64,000 bases of DNA from Streptomyces sp. NBC_01288 (GCF_035982055.1 NZ_CP108427.1:5579001-5643000), one strand, 5' to 3'. Positions 9,005 to 17,124 are shown, numbered from the stretch's first letter. Made by a program: numbers and translations. The notes: a model not told the origin generated them from the sequence alone.

Positions 9005-9051
9005 CGGAAGCGCAGGCTTCCGTCTTCCCCCGTGTCCCTGATCAGGGACAC
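9005..9051 (+). promoter_or_regulatory. Two hairpins between leader peptide and rhodanese gene (putative attenuator)
   Basis: Two inverted repeats follow the leader stop immediately. The first is CGGAAGC / GCTTCCG (9005-9011 and 9016-9022). The second is the perfect 20-base palindrome GTGTCCCTGATCAGGGACAC (9032-9051). Their place between a Cys-codon leader and the structural gene fits an attenuator or ribosome-site sequestration device. No terminator-type U-tract follows, so translational control is as likely as transcriptional. Confidence 0.6.
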
Positions 9052-9116
9052 CCGCGCGAGCGCGCACCCTTTCTCTCACGCACCGCACCGCCGTATCTGC
9101 CCCGGAGGAGAAAAGC

Positions 9117-9956
9117 ATGAGCCGCAGTGACGTCCTGGTCGACGCCGACTGGGTCGAGGCCAACCTCGACAACCCGAGCGTGGCCATCGTCGAGGTCGAC
9201 GAGGACACGGCCGCGTACGAGAAGAACCACATCAAGAACGCGATCCGGATCGACTGGACGAAGGACCTCCAGGACCCGGTACGCCGTGACTTCGTCGACC
9301 AGGAGGGCTTCGAGAAGCTCCTGTCCGGCAAGGGCATCGGCAACGACACGCTGGTGATCCTCTACGGCGGCAACAACAACTGGTTCGCGTCGTACGCGTA
9401 CTGGTACTTCAAGCTCTACGGCCACGACAACGTCAAGCTGCTCGACGGTGGCCGCAAGAAGTGGGAGCTGGACGCCCGCGAGCTGGTCGAGGAGGTCCCC
9501 GCGCGCGCCGAGACCTCCTACAAGGCGAAGCCGCAGAACACCGCGATCCGCGCGTTCCGCGACGACGTCGTGGCCGCCATCGGTGCGCAGAACCTGGTCG
9601 ACGTCCGTTCGCCCGACGAGTTCAGCGGCAAGCTGCTCGCGCCGGCGCACCTTCCGCAGGAGCAGTCGCAGCGTCCGGGCCACGTCCCGTCCGCGCGCAA
9701 CATCCCCTGGTCGAAGAACGCCAACGACGACGGCACCTTCAAGTCGGACGACGAGCTCAAGGAGCTCTACGCCGACGAGCAGGTCGACCTGGCGAAGGAC
9801 ACCATCGCGTACTGCCGTATCGGCGAGCGCTCGGCCCTGACCTGGTTCGTGCTGCACGAGCTGCTCGGTGTCGAGAACGTCAAGAACTACGACGGTTCCT
9901 GGACCGAGTACGGCAGCCTCGTCGGCGTCCCGATCGAGCTCGGCGCCAACAAGTAA
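9117..9956 (+). CDS. Thiosulfate sulfurtransferase (rhodanese), CysA type
   Basis: A two-domain rhodanese of 279 residues. The N-terminal domain (residues 1-125) is inactive; the C-terminal domain carries the catalytic loop AYCRIGERS with Cys233, which takes sulfane sulfur from thiosulfate or a similar donor. It is preceded by a strong GGAGGAG site, by the leader peptide and by the hairpins, so expression is probably tied to cysteine supply. The DUF1416 gene follows 42 bases later and is likely cotranscribed. Actinobacterial homologues are often named CysA, which should not be confused with the sulfate ABC ATPase. Confidence 0.93.
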   Translation: MSRSDVLVDADWVEANLDNPSVAIVEVDEDTAAYEKNHIKNAIRIDWTKDLQDPVRRDFVDQEGFEKLLSGKGIGNDTLVILYGGNNNWFASYAYWYFKLYGHDNVKLLDGGRKKWELDARELVEEVPARAETSYKAKPQNTAIRAFRDDVVAAIGAQNLVDVRSPDEFSGKLLAPAHLPQEQSQRPGHVPSARNIPWSKNANDDGTFKSDDELKELYADEQVDLAKDTIAYCRIGERSALTWFVLHELLGVENVKNYDGSWTEYGSLVGVPIELGANK

Positions 9957-9998
9957 GCCCCGACCAAGCCCAAGCCCTAACCCCCGTAAGGACAGACC

Positions 9999-10286
9999 AT
10001 GTGTGGAGCGAAGGCCGGCGGCCCCGACGCCTCGACGATCAAGCCCGGTGAGACCACCATCCAGGGCCAGGTGACGCGCAACGGCGAGCCGGTGACGGGC
10101 TACGTCCGTCTCCTGGACTCGACCGGTGAGTTCACCGCGGAGGTCCCGACCTCCGCGACGGGCCAGTTCCGCTTCTACGCGGCCGAGGGCACCTGGACCG
10201 TCCGCGCCCTCGTCCCGGGCGCCACGGCCGACCGCACGGTGGTCGCCCAGACGGGCGGCCTGGCGGAGGTCGCGATCGCCGTCTGA
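9999..10286 (+). CDS. DUF1416 protein
   Basis: A 95-residue protein beginning MCGAKAGGPDASTIKPGET, typical of DUF1416, a family found directly downstream of the CysA-type sulfurtransferase in actinobacteria. The body resembles a carboxypeptidase-regulatory or prealbumin-like beta-sandwich (EPVTGYVRLLDSTGEFTAEV, FRFYAAEGTWTVRALVPGA). The Cys2 near the N-terminus is conserved in the family. The function is unknown. The genomic pairing suggests a role in sulfur transfer, which is inference. Confidence 0.88.
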   Translation: MCGAKAGGPDASTIKPGETTIQGQVTRNGEPVTGYVRLLDSTGEFTAEVPTSATGQFRFYAAEGTWTVRALVPGATADRTVVAQTGGLAEVAIAV

Positions 10287-10322
10287 CGCTGCTGGCGAGT
10301 CCAGCGGGCCCGGGGTACCTAC

Positions 10323-10370
10323 CCTGAAAAAGTGTGACACTTTCGCGAAAAGTGTCACACTTTTTTCAGG
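10323..10370. terminator. Long palindrome with T-tract, probable terminator
   Basis: A nearly perfect inverted repeat: CCTGAAAAAGTGTGACACTT on the left and its complement on the right around a CGCG centre, with A/T runs at both ends. It lies 37 bases after the DUF1416 gene and would form a stable hairpin with a T-run, so termination is the simplest reading. A related palindrome occurs at 58973-59007. Confidence 0.75.
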
Positions 10371-10375
10371 TGGGG

Positions 10376-10450
10376 GTGGGGGCCGCACCTGTGGAGTCGG
10401 CTCTGATGCGGGCCTACGCTGGAAGCATGCTGGCACGTCGCCGTCGCGTG
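10376..10450 (+). repeat. Duplicated promoter/5' end of the DUF3099 gene, upstream copy
   Basis: This stretch repeats, with about 85-90 percent identity by eye, the segment at 10570-10644, which contains the promoter region and first eight codons of the DUF3099 gene (both read ATGCTGGCACGTCG). The upstream copy has its own ATG at 10427 but continues into unrelated sequence (ORF ...RVAPFLMRSLHCFAGW). It is a truncated duplicate, not a gene. The spacer between the copies holds no other recognisable feature. Confidence 0.75.
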
Positions 10451-10620
10451 GCCCCCTTTTTGATGCGCTCCTTGCACTGCTTCGCAGGCTGGGGAGCGCT
10501 GCGCCGGCCTCCGGCCGTCGGCGCTGCTGGGCCCGAGTCTGCGAAGCGGCTTTGATGCTGGCCGACGCTGGTGGGGCCGCATCTGTGGAGTCGGCATCCC
10601 TGCGGGCCTAGGCTGGAAGG

Positions 10621-10881
10621 ATGCTGGCACGTCGTCGTCGCGTGTACTTCGTCATGATGGGCATCTGCATCGGACTCTTCGTCCTGGCCTGGGGAGTCGT
10701 GCGGATCTGGTCGGTGCCCGCGGCCGTGGGGATGTGTGTGGTCGCGATGCTGATCCCGCCGGTCGCCGCGATGGTCGCCAACCGGCGCGGCCCCGACGAC
10801 CGTTGGTGGGACGACCCCTCCGGCGACCCCAAGTCCGACGAGTGGTGGGACGAACTGGACGGCAAGAAGCGCCGCCAGTAG
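10621..10881 (+). CDS. DUF3099 small membrane protein
   Basis: An 86-residue protein with basic MLARRRRVY, two membrane segments (FVMMGICIGLFVLAWGVV and VPAAVGMCVVAMLIPPVAAM), then an acidic/aromatic tail RWWDDPSGDPKSDEWWDEL. This fits DUF3099, a family of actinobacterial small membrane proteins of unknown role. TAGGCT located seven bases before the ATG could be a -10, giving a leaderless or near-leaderless mRNA. The 5' region is duplicated upstream. Confidence 0.8.
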   Translation: MLARRRRVYFVMMGICIGLFVLAWGVVRIWSVPAAVGMCVVAMLIPPVAAMVANRRGPDDRWWDDPSGDPKSDEWWDELDGKKRRQ

Positions 10882-10910
10882 GGCACGCGGCGAGCGGGTA
10901 GAGGGCGGGC

Positions 10911-11294
10911 ATGTCGCCTACGAGACTGTCCACCGTGGTGCTCGACGCGCGGGACGCGCACGAACTGGCCGACTTCTACCTCCGCCTGCTCGGTTACGTG
11001 GTCCGGGCCGAGGAACCCGACTGGGTCCTGATCGGCCCGCCCGACGGCGGCACCGGCCTCTCCTTCCAGACCGAGCCGGAGTACGTCCCGCCGGTGTGGC
11101 CCACCCGCAACCCCGGCGAGCAGCAGATGATGCTGCATCTGGACATCCAGGTCGATGACTTGGAGGGCGAGGTCGAGCGGGCCGTACGCGAAGGGGCCAC
11201 GCTCCACGATCACCAGCCGCAGGACGACGTACGCGTCCTGCTGGACCCGTCCGGCCACCCCTTCTGCCTGTGGCGACAGGAGCAGGGGGCGTGA
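10911..11294 (+). CDS. VOC-family (glyoxalase/bleomycin-resistance-like) protein
   Basis: A 127-residue single VOC-fold protein: STVVLDARDAHELADFYLRL, WVLIGPPDGGTGLSFQ, MMLHLDIQVDDLE and VLLDPSGHPFCLW. The candidate metal or ligand residues are in LDA/HE, HLD and the GHPFCL end. The substrate is unknown. A truncated second copy of its 5' part occurs at 13272-13418, so this gene has been partly duplicated. Confidence 0.88.
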   Translation: MSPTRLSTVVLDARDAHELADFYLRLLGYVVRAEEPDWVLIGPPDGGTGLSFQTEPEYVPPVWPTRNPGEQQMMLHLDIQVDDLEGEVERAVREGATLHDHQPQDDVRVLLDPSGHPFCLWRQEQGA

Positions 11295-11541
11295 CCGAGG
11301 GACGTCACACGGCCGGGTCGTCGCCGATCCGGAGTTCGTTCACCCACCTGGTTCGGCGGTCCGGGGCGACTGTGCTTGCCCATGCGCCCGTTGTCCCTCT
11401 GCCCTGAGACCGCCCCCGGTGGTCCCAGCAACACCCCCACATCCACGGTCTGGCCGCACTGTCCTGCCGCCGCGTGTCCGCCAGAGTCGTGGGAGTCGGC
11501 GGACACGGCCGACGGACTCACCAGCAGGAGGGGGAAACAGC

Positions 11542-13146
11542 ATGTCCGAAGCGACAGTTGGGGCACATCACGGTATGGCCCGACGGGGGTTCCTGACCGG
11601 GGCCGCCGCCGTGACGGGTGCGGCACTGACGAGCACGGCGGCCGTCGGCACGGCACGCGCGACCGGGACGACGACCGGGACCACGGCCGGAAACGGCACC
11701 GGCCCCGGCACCGGCCCGTTGGCGTTCACCAACGTCACCGTGATCGACGGATCGGGCGCGCCCCCGGCCCCCGGCATGACGGTCGTCGTCGAGGGCGGCC
11801 GCATCACCGCACTCGCCCCGAGCGCCCGCATCCGCCTCCGCCCCGGCACTCGCACGGTCGACCTGACCGGCAAGTACCTGATCCCGGGACTGATCGAGGC
11901 GCACACCCACAGCGACGGCCCGGAGTCGGTGGTGCCGGCGCTGTACGCCCTCACCGGCGTCACCACGGTCCGGGAGATGCGGGGCGAGCCGGTCCACCAC
12001 GAGTGGCGCGAGAAGATCCGCAGCGGTGAACTGCTCGGCCCCCGCTGGGTGATCGGCAGCCCCATCGTCGACGGCACGCCCTCACTGTGGGCGGCCGACG
12101 TGGGCCCGACCATCGAGGTGGCCGACGCGGCCGAGGCCCGCCGTGCCGTACGGCGGGTCAAGCGCGAGGGCGCGGACTTCGTCAAGGTGTACTCCCGCCT
12201 GTCCCGCGAGGCCTACTTCGCCATCGCGGACGAGGCCCGCCGCCAGGGCATCCCCCACCTCGGGCACTGCCCCGACACCGTACGGATCGCGGAGGCGAGC
12301 GCCGCCGGCCACCGCACCATCGAGCACCTGCACGCGCTGCTCCTGGCGACCTCACGGCACGAGAAGGAGATACGGCGCCTCCTGGACGCGGTACGGATCG
12401 ACCCGCGCGACCCCAACAGCCTGTCCCGGTACCGCAGTTGGTTCCAGCAGGTGCATCCCCTGGAATGGCGGGCGGTGCGGGGCTACGACCGCGACCGGGC
12501 GGACGCCCTCTTCCGGAGTCTGGCGGCGCACGGAACCGCGGTCGTCCCCACGCTCAGCGTGCACCGCACGCTGGAGCTGCCCGACGAGGTTCCGACCCGG
12601 GCCGAGGAGTGGAAGTACCTGCCCGCCTGGCAGGTGGAGGGCTGGCCGGACCAGCTGGCGGACCTGACCGGCGGTCGCACCCCCGAGCAGGCCCGGCAGA
12701 TCCGGCAGATCTTCGCGCACCGGCTCCGGCTGGTCCGCGAACTGCACGGCGCGGGTGTGCGGCTGGCGGCGGGCACCGACACCGGCACGGGATATCTCGT
12801 CCCGGGCTTCGCCCTCCACGACGAACTGGCGCTGCTCGTCACGGCCGGCCTCACCCCGGGCGAGGTGCTGCGCGCGGCCACGTCGGACGCGGCCCGCACC
12901 CTCGGCCTGCCCGCCGTCGGCACCGTGGCCCTCGGACAGGCCGCCGATCTGCTCGTCCTCGACGCGGATCCGCTGCGCGACATCCGCAACACCCGCCGCG
13001 TCCACGGCGTGGTCGTCGACGGCAGGTGGATCCCGCCGGAGGAACGACGCCGGCTGCTCACGGCGGTGGAACAGGCCGCCGCGACCACCCCGCCGCCCGA
13101 GGATGGGGCGGCCATGACGGGCTGCGGTTGCGGCGGACATCCCTGA
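11542..13146 (+). CDS. Tat-exported amidohydrolase
   Basis: A 534-residue metal-dependent amidohydrolase. The N-terminus carries a twin-arginine signal (MARRGFLTGAAAVTGAALTS, Arg14-Arg15) ending near ARATG. Metal ligands are visible: LIEAHTHSDG (HxH), the Lys region DFVKVYS, PHLGHCPD, IEHLHAL and the Asp in RLAAGTDTGTG. The C-terminal beta strand includes GQAADLLVLDADPLRDI. The extreme C-terminus ends CGCGGHP, an unusual cysteine/histidine tail. A ribosome site GGAGGGGG precedes the ATG. It lies between the VOC gene and scars of VOC and of the 15.5 kb gene, so it looks inserted. Substrate unknown. Confidence 0.88.
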   Translation: MSEATVGAHHGMARRGFLTGAAAVTGAALTSTAAVGTARATGTTTGTTAGNGTGPGTGPLAFTNVTVIDGSGAPPAPGMTVVVEGGRITALAPSARIRLRPGTRTVDLTGKYLIPGLIEAHTHSDGPESVVPALYALTGVTTVREMRGEPVHHEWREKIRSGELLGPRWVIGSPIVDGTPSLWAADVGPTIEVADAAEARRAVRRVKREGADFVKVYSRLSREAYFAIADEARRQGIPHLGHCPDTVRIAEASAAGHRTIEHLHALLLATSRHEKEIRRLLDAVRIDPRDPNSLSRYRSWFQQVHPLEWRAVRGYDRDRADALFRSLAAHGTAVVPTLSVHRTLELPDEVPTRAEEWKYLPAWQVEGWPDQLADLTGGRTPEQARQIRQIFAHRLRLVRELHGAGVRLAAGTDTGTGYLVPGFALHDELALLVTAGLTPGEVLRAATSDAARTLGLPAVGTVALGQAADLLVLDADPLRDIRNTRRVHGVVVDGRWIPPEERRRLLTAVEQAAATTPPPEDGAAMTGCGCGGHP

Positions 13147-13202
13147 CAGCCCCGCCCGACCGTCCCCCTGACAGCCGTTCGACTACGGCCGCAGGCCTGC
13201 TC

Positions 13203-13256
13203 AGGTCGTAGCGATGATCGCCATCAGCAGGCCGCCGATGCACATCTCGGTGAGCG
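13203..13256 (-). pseudogene. Duplicated 3' fragment of the proline-rich membrane protein gene at 15468
   Basis: About 50 bases nearly identical to 15470-15525, encoding the C-terminal MCIGGLLMAIIATT on the minus strand. Only this tail is present, so it is a scar of duplication or recombination. It lies directly before the truncated VOC copy. The rest of the 13147-13452 stretch holds only that copy. Confidence 0.7.
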
Positions 13257-13271
13257 GGTAGGGGGGCGGGC

Positions 13272-13418
13272 ATGTCGCCTACGAGACCGTCCACCGTGTT
13301 GCTTGACGCGCGGGACGCGCATGAGCCGGCCGGCTTCTACCTCCGCCTCCTCGGGTACGTGATCCGCGCCGAGGAACCCGACCGGGTCCTCATCGGCCCG
13401 CCCGACGGCGGCACGTGA
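13272..13418 (+). pseudogene. Truncated second copy of the VOC gene
   Basis: The first 48 codons (MSPTRPSTVLLDARDAHEPA...) match the VOC gene at 10911 almost residue for residue. After GPPDGGT the reading ends at TGA, where the sequence resumes as the homologue of the region after the VOC stop. The second half of the gene was therefore deleted in this copy. It is non-functional as a VOC fold. Confidence 0.8.
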
Positions 13419-13452
13419 CCGAAGGCGTCACGCGGTCACCGCACACCCCAGG

Positions 13453-14172
13453 TCAACCGGATGCGGGCCGCAGGTTGTTCATGAGCAGGCCGAGGGTGAA
13501 CTCGAAGCGGTCGGGGCCGGTGCCGGAGATCAGCTCGGCGGCATGGCGTCGGGTCTGCGGGAACTCCTCGGCAGGCAGCGCGGTGAAGCGGTCCAGCAAC
13601 TCCTCGTGGCTGAGCACCCATTCCGGATCCTCCTGCCGGCGCCGTTGCCGGACCAGCGACTGTTCCAGTGCGTAGGCGCTGACGTAGAGGGACAGCGCGT
13701 CGCGGGCCCATCCGGCCGTCCTCGGTTCGATGCCGCCCGCGAGCAGGATCGCCAGGATTCCCTCGCCGACCCGCAGCGTGTCCAGGCTGGTCGGCACCAT
13801 GGCCAGCGCGGCGCGCGAGACTCCGGGGTACTTCAGGTACAGGTCGCGGATCTGCGTGTACACCCCGAGCAGTTGCTCGCGCCAGGCGGCCGGGTCGGGT
13901 TCGGGGAGCACGACCTCGGCGTAGAGCCTGCCGATCAGCAGGTCGTCGATGTCGTCCTTGTTGACGATGTGCGCGTACAGCGACGACGGGCCGGTGCCGA
14001 GCACGGCGGCGACCCGGCGGATGGTCAGCGCGTCGTACCCCTCGGTGGCGACGACTTCCAGGGCGGCGTCGGTGATCCGCTCGACGGTGATCGGCTTCTT
14101 GCGGGCTGCGCGGCGTTGGCGGGGATCGCGGGGATCGCGGGGATCGCGGGGATCGCGGGGATCGGCTGACAT
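13453..14172 (-). CDS. TetR-family repressor with Asp-Pro-Arg repeat N-terminus
   Basis: A 239-residue TetR regulator. After MSA comes a DPR repeat (DPRDPRDPRDPRDPR) encoded by five 9-base units at 14120-14164. The helix-turn-helix follows (ITDAALEVVATEGYDALTIR, VAAVLGTGPSSLYAHI), and the C-terminal domain resembles TetR_C families. It is divergent from the FAD monooxygenase, and the 130-base gap contains three perfect palindromes, so it very likely represses both itself and that gene. ATG 14172 has an AAGGTGG site five bases upstream. Confidence 0.9.
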   Translation of the reverse strand: MSADPRDPRDPRDPRDPRQRRAARKKPITVERITDAALEVVATEGYDALTIRRVAAVLGTGPSSLYAHIVNKDDIDDLLIGRLYAEVVLPEPDPAAWREQLLGVYTQIRDLYLKYPGVSRAALAMVPTSLDTLRVGEGILAILLAGGIEPRTAGWARDALSLYVSAYALEQSLVRQRRRQEDPEWVLSHEELLDRFTALPAEEFPQTRRHAAELISGTGPDRFEFTLGLLMNNLRPASG

Positions 14173-14193
14173 GCCGACCACCTTACCTTGACA

Positions 14194-14280
14194 CGAACTT
14201 AGTTCGTTCAGTAGAACTTAGATCGTCAGAACGAACTAAGTTCGTCAGTCAGGCGAATCTGGTTCGGCGAACCAGATTCG
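14194..14280. promoter_or_regulatory. Three palindromic operators between TetR and monooxygenase genes
   Basis: CGAACTTAGTTCG lies at 14194-14206, CGAACTAAGTTCG at 14232-14244, and a larger inverted repeat of arms CGAATCTGGTTCG / CGAACCAGATTCG at 14254-14280. The first two are mirror images of each other. This arrangement in the gap between divergent genes is what TetR operators look like. The sequence is AT-rich compared with its surroundings. Confidence 0.8.
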
Positions 14281-14308
14281 TGGCGGGTCGATTTTCCGGA
14301 GGTGTGTG

Positions 14309-15433
14309 ATGAGAGTTTCCGTAGTCGGAGCCGGTCTGGGAGGCCTCGCTCTCGCGCAGGGTCTGCGTGGTGCGGGCATCGAAACCGACGTGTTCGAGCG
14401 CGACCCGGGGATCGTCGCCCGGTTCCAGGGCTACCGACTCGTGCTGAACCCGACCGGTTTCCGGGCGGTGCGCGACTGCCTGCCGACGCGCTGGCACCCG
14501 CTGCTGGACGAGATCGTCATGGACGCCTCCGCCGAGCAGCTGATCCTGGACCCGAAGCTGAACGAGATCGGCAGGCTCGGCGCGGGCCGGACCGGCATCG
14601 TGGTCGACCGGCAGGTGCTGCGACACCTGTTGCTGACGGGCCTCACCGTGCACACCGACGCCGCGCTGACCGGCTACGACGTGCTGGCCGACGGCACTGT
14701 CCAAGCCCGGTTCGCGCATCGCGACCCGGCCACCGCCGACCTGCTCGTCGGCGCGGACGGCGTCACCTCGGCGGTTCGCGGGGTGCTGTCGCCGCGGACC
14801 ACCCCGACCGACACCGGCGTCCGGTTCGTCATCGGCCGCACCCCGCTGACCGACGAGTTCGCCGGCCTGTCCAAGGCGTACGGCTCGAAGATCGCGGGCG
14901 ACGGCGTCAGCCTGCTGCTCGGCGCGATGCGCTTCCGTACCCCGCCGAAGCAGGCCGCCGAGCGACTGGCCCCCGAGGTCATGCTGCCCGACATCGGCGA
15001 CTACGTGCGCTGGGCCATGATCCTGCCGTCGAACGGCTCGCTGGAGGAGCTGACCGCGCAGGACGCCGTGCTGTCCAGGATGGACGGCTGGCACCCCGAG
15101 CTGCGCGCGCTGATCGAGCAGGCCGACCCGGACAACACCGCGCTGCTGTCCATCCGGGTGGTCAAGCCCGGTGAGCGCTGGGCGTCCGGCCCGGTCACGC
15201 TGCTGGGCGACGCGATCCACGCGACCTCCCCGACCGGGGGCAACGGCGCGAACACCGCGCTGCGCGACGCCGACCTGCTGCGCCGCCGCCTGATCGATGC
15301 CGACGAAGGCCGCCGGGATCTGCTCGGCGCGGTCGGCGACTACGAGCGGCAGATGTTCGAGTACGGCGCGGAGGCCGTGCGCAGCAGTCTTGAGAAGCTG
15401 CCCGCGTTCGCCCCCGGAGCGAAACTGTCCTGA
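14309..15433 (+). CDS. FAD-dependent monooxygenase (PHBH-like)
   Basis: A 374-residue flavoprotein hydroxylase. The N-terminal dinucleotide-binding GxGxxG is VVGAGLGGLALAQGL, the DG motif is LLVGADGVTSAVRG, and the GD motif is VTLLGDAIHATSPTGGNGAN. A GGAGG site lies before ATG 14309 (a GTG one codon earlier is less likely). It is divergent from and probably repressed by the TetR gene. Such pairs often inactivate antibiotics (TetX-like enzymes) or hydroxylate aromatic compounds. The substrate here is not determinable. Confidence 0.9.
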   Translation: MRVSVVGAGLGGLALAQGLRGAGIETDVFERDPGIVARFQGYRLVLNPTGFRAVRDCLPTRWHPLLDEIVMDASAEQLILDPKLNEIGRLGAGRTGIVVDRQVLRHLLLTGLTVHTDAALTGYDVLADGTVQARFAHRDPATADLLVGADGVTSAVRGVLSPRTTPTDTGVRFVIGRTPLTDEFAGLSKAYGSKIAGDGVSLLLGAMRFRTPPKQAAERLAPEVMLPDIGDYVRWAMILPSNGSLEELTAQDAVLSRMDGWHPELRALIEQADPDNTALLSIRVVKPGERWASGPVTLLGDAIHATSPTGGNGANTALRDADLLRRRLIDADEGRRDLLGAVGDYERQMFEYGAEAVRSSLEKLPAFAPGAKLS

Positions 15434-15467
15434 GGCGTTCCGGGTGTTGGTGTGGACGCCTACGCAC

Positions 15468-15737
15468 TCACGTCGTCGCGATGATCGCCATCAGCAGGCC
15501 GCCGATGCACATCGCGGTGAGCGCCCCGGTCCAGAAGGCGTCCTCGCGCAGGGCCCGGGGTGCGCGGAACCGTCGGCGGCGCCGGGTGGGTGCGGGTGCA
15601 GGTGTGGCTGCGGGTGGTGGTGCCGGGGGCTCCTGCTGTCGTACGACGGGCAAGGGCGGTGCGGGTGGCATGAGCGGGGGTGGTACCGCCTGGGCCGGGG
15701 GGACCTGGATCAGCTGGTGAGGGCGGGGACGGTTCAT
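15468..15737 (-). CDS. Proline-rich small membrane protein
   Basis: An 89-residue protein with a Pro/Ala-rich N-terminal half (PPAQAVPPPLMPPAPPLP), a basic patch TRRRRRFRAPRALRED, and one C-terminal membrane helix (FWTGALTAMCIGGLLMAIIA). It overlaps the upstream 121-residue gene by four bases (ATGA). Its 3' end is duplicated at 13203-13256. Function unknown. Confidence 0.75.
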   Translation of the reverse strand: MNRPRPHQLIQVPPAQAVPPPLMPPAPPLPVVRQQEPPAPPPAATPAPAPTRRRRRFRAPRALREDAFWTGALTAMCIGGLLMAIIATT

Positions 15738-16099
15738 ACGGGGTGGGCCTCGCTGCGGTGTTTGCGGAGCAGGACGTTCGCGTCGGTCTCGGCGCTGTAG
15801 TCACGCGCGGTGCGTGCCGCCGTCCGGACCTCGGCCAGTTCCGCGCAGCCGGCGCACCCCGGGGCCGGCTGCGGCGGTACGGCCACCAGGAACGGGGCGT
15901 CGGTCCGTGCGCGGTAGTTCGCGGCACGGACCCCGGCGCTGATGCGCTCCGCGTCCGTGGCCGGGCGGAGTGACCCCGGGTCGGCCTGCCATTCGCGCCC
16001 ACCGCCGACCGGACGCAACAGGGCGTAGGGCCCTGCCTTGTCCTGGTACTCGCCGACCGTGCCGGTGGCCGGGTCGTAGAGCAGCGTTCCGGGTTCCAT
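15734..16099 (-). CDS. Hypothetical protein with Cys pair (121 aa)
   Basis: I do not recognise a named family. The protein starts MEPGTLLYDPATGTVGEYQD with a short beta-rich domain (GPYALLRPVGGGREWQADPG). A CAGCAEL motif near residue 87 follows, and a charged C-terminus ends RKHRSEAHPV. The GAGGAGG upstream of ATG 16099 is a clear ribosome site. It forms a two-gene operon with the membrane protein, divergent from the XRE/DUF397 pair. That layout is common around Streptomyces XRE-DUF397 loci. Confidence 0.75.
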   Translation of the reverse strand: MEPGTLLYDPATGTVGEYQDKAGPYALLRPVGGGREWQADPGSLRPATDAERISAGVRAANYRARTDAPFLVAVPPQPAPGCAGCAELAEVRTAARTARDYSAETDANVLLRKHRSEAHPV

Positions 16100-16281
16100 C
16101 GGCGCCTCCTCCTCTTCCTCTTTGGGTAACTTCCATACAGAATGCGACAGTTGCACTACTCTGTGCATTCCTGGGTGTGTTACGAGGATGGCCCAGGGCG
16201 GAGGCGAACGCAGCGCCAACGGGCTCAACTTCCGTGCCTGGCGCGTCAAATTCCACAAATTCCACAGCACGGGAGGTTGAG

Positions 16282-17124
16282 ATGCCGCAACGGGTGGCTG
16301 TCACGGCGCTGAGCCATGAGCCCAGGAAGCGGTTTGCCGAGGAACTGGTGAGGTTGAGGCGTGAACGGGGCCTGAGTCTGCGGGAGTTGGGGAAGGCGTT
16401 GGGGTGGGACGCGTCGCAGTTCGGGAAGATGGAGCGTGGCGGCACGCTGGGTGGGCCCGAGGTCGTACAGGCGTTGGACCAGTACTACGGGACGGCGCCG
16501 CTGCTACTCACCTTGTGGGAGTTGGCAGTTGGTGACCCGACGCAGTTCAAGGAGCAGTACCGGCGGTACATGATGCTGGAGGCCGAGGCGGTCAGCATGT
16601 GGCACTACGCCGTGAGCGCCCCGCCAGGTTTGCTCCAGACGGACGGGTACGTGAGGGAGTCCCTCGCGGCAGGTGGGCTCCGAGGCGAAGAGCTGGAGCA
16701 ACAGGTCGAAGCGCGCGTGCGGCGACGGAAGTTGCTGGAGGGCGATGATGCGCCGCCGTTCCGCACCATCATGTCCGAGGCGGTCCTGCGCATGGAGTTG
16801 CGCGACAAGCGGGCCTGGCGTGAGCAGTTGGAGTTCCTGGCGGAAGTTGCGGAGCGCCCGAACGTCACGCCTTACATCCTGCCGTTCAGCGCTGGACTGC
16901 ACGGCCTGACGAACACCGACACCATGTTCTTGAGGCTGCTCGACGGCCGTACCGTGGCTTACACGGAGAACGATGTGCGTGGGGAACTGATCGAAGAAAC
17001 CGAACGGGTTGAGCGGCTGCAACGTGCATATGATGCGGTACGCGACCTGGCGCTGCCCCCGGCCGAGTCGCGGTCGTTCGTCCTGCGGATGTTGGAGGAA
17101 GTGCCGTGCGAGCCATCGACCTGA
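16282..17124 (+). CDS. XRE-family regulator with C-terminal DUF5753-like domain
   Basis: A 280-residue protein. The helix-turn-helix (FAEELVRLRRERGLSLRELG, then WDASQFGKMERG) lies in residues 18-55. The remaining 200 residues are the effector-like domain usual in Streptomyces WhiJ-type regulators (MWHYAVSAPPGLLQTDGYVR, PNVTPYILPF). A DUF397 gene begins inside its 3' end. In S. coelicolor, such XRE/DUF397 pairs influence development and antibiotic onset, with the small protein thought to antagonise the regulator. The GGGAGG site fits ATG 16282. Confidence 0.9.
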   Translation: MPQRVAVTALSHEPRKRFAEELVRLRRERGLSLRELGKALGWDASQFGKMERGGTLGGPEVVQALDQYYGTAPLLLTLWELAVGDPTQFKEQYRRYMMLEAEAVSMWHYAVSAPPGLLQTDGYVRESLAAGGLRGEELEQQVEARVRRRKLLEGDDAPPFRTIMSEAVLRMELRDKRAWREQLEFLAEVAERPNVTPYILPFSAGLHGLTNTDTMFLRLLDGRTVAYTENDVRGELIEETERVERLQRAYDAVRDLALPPAESRSFVLRMLEEVPCEPST

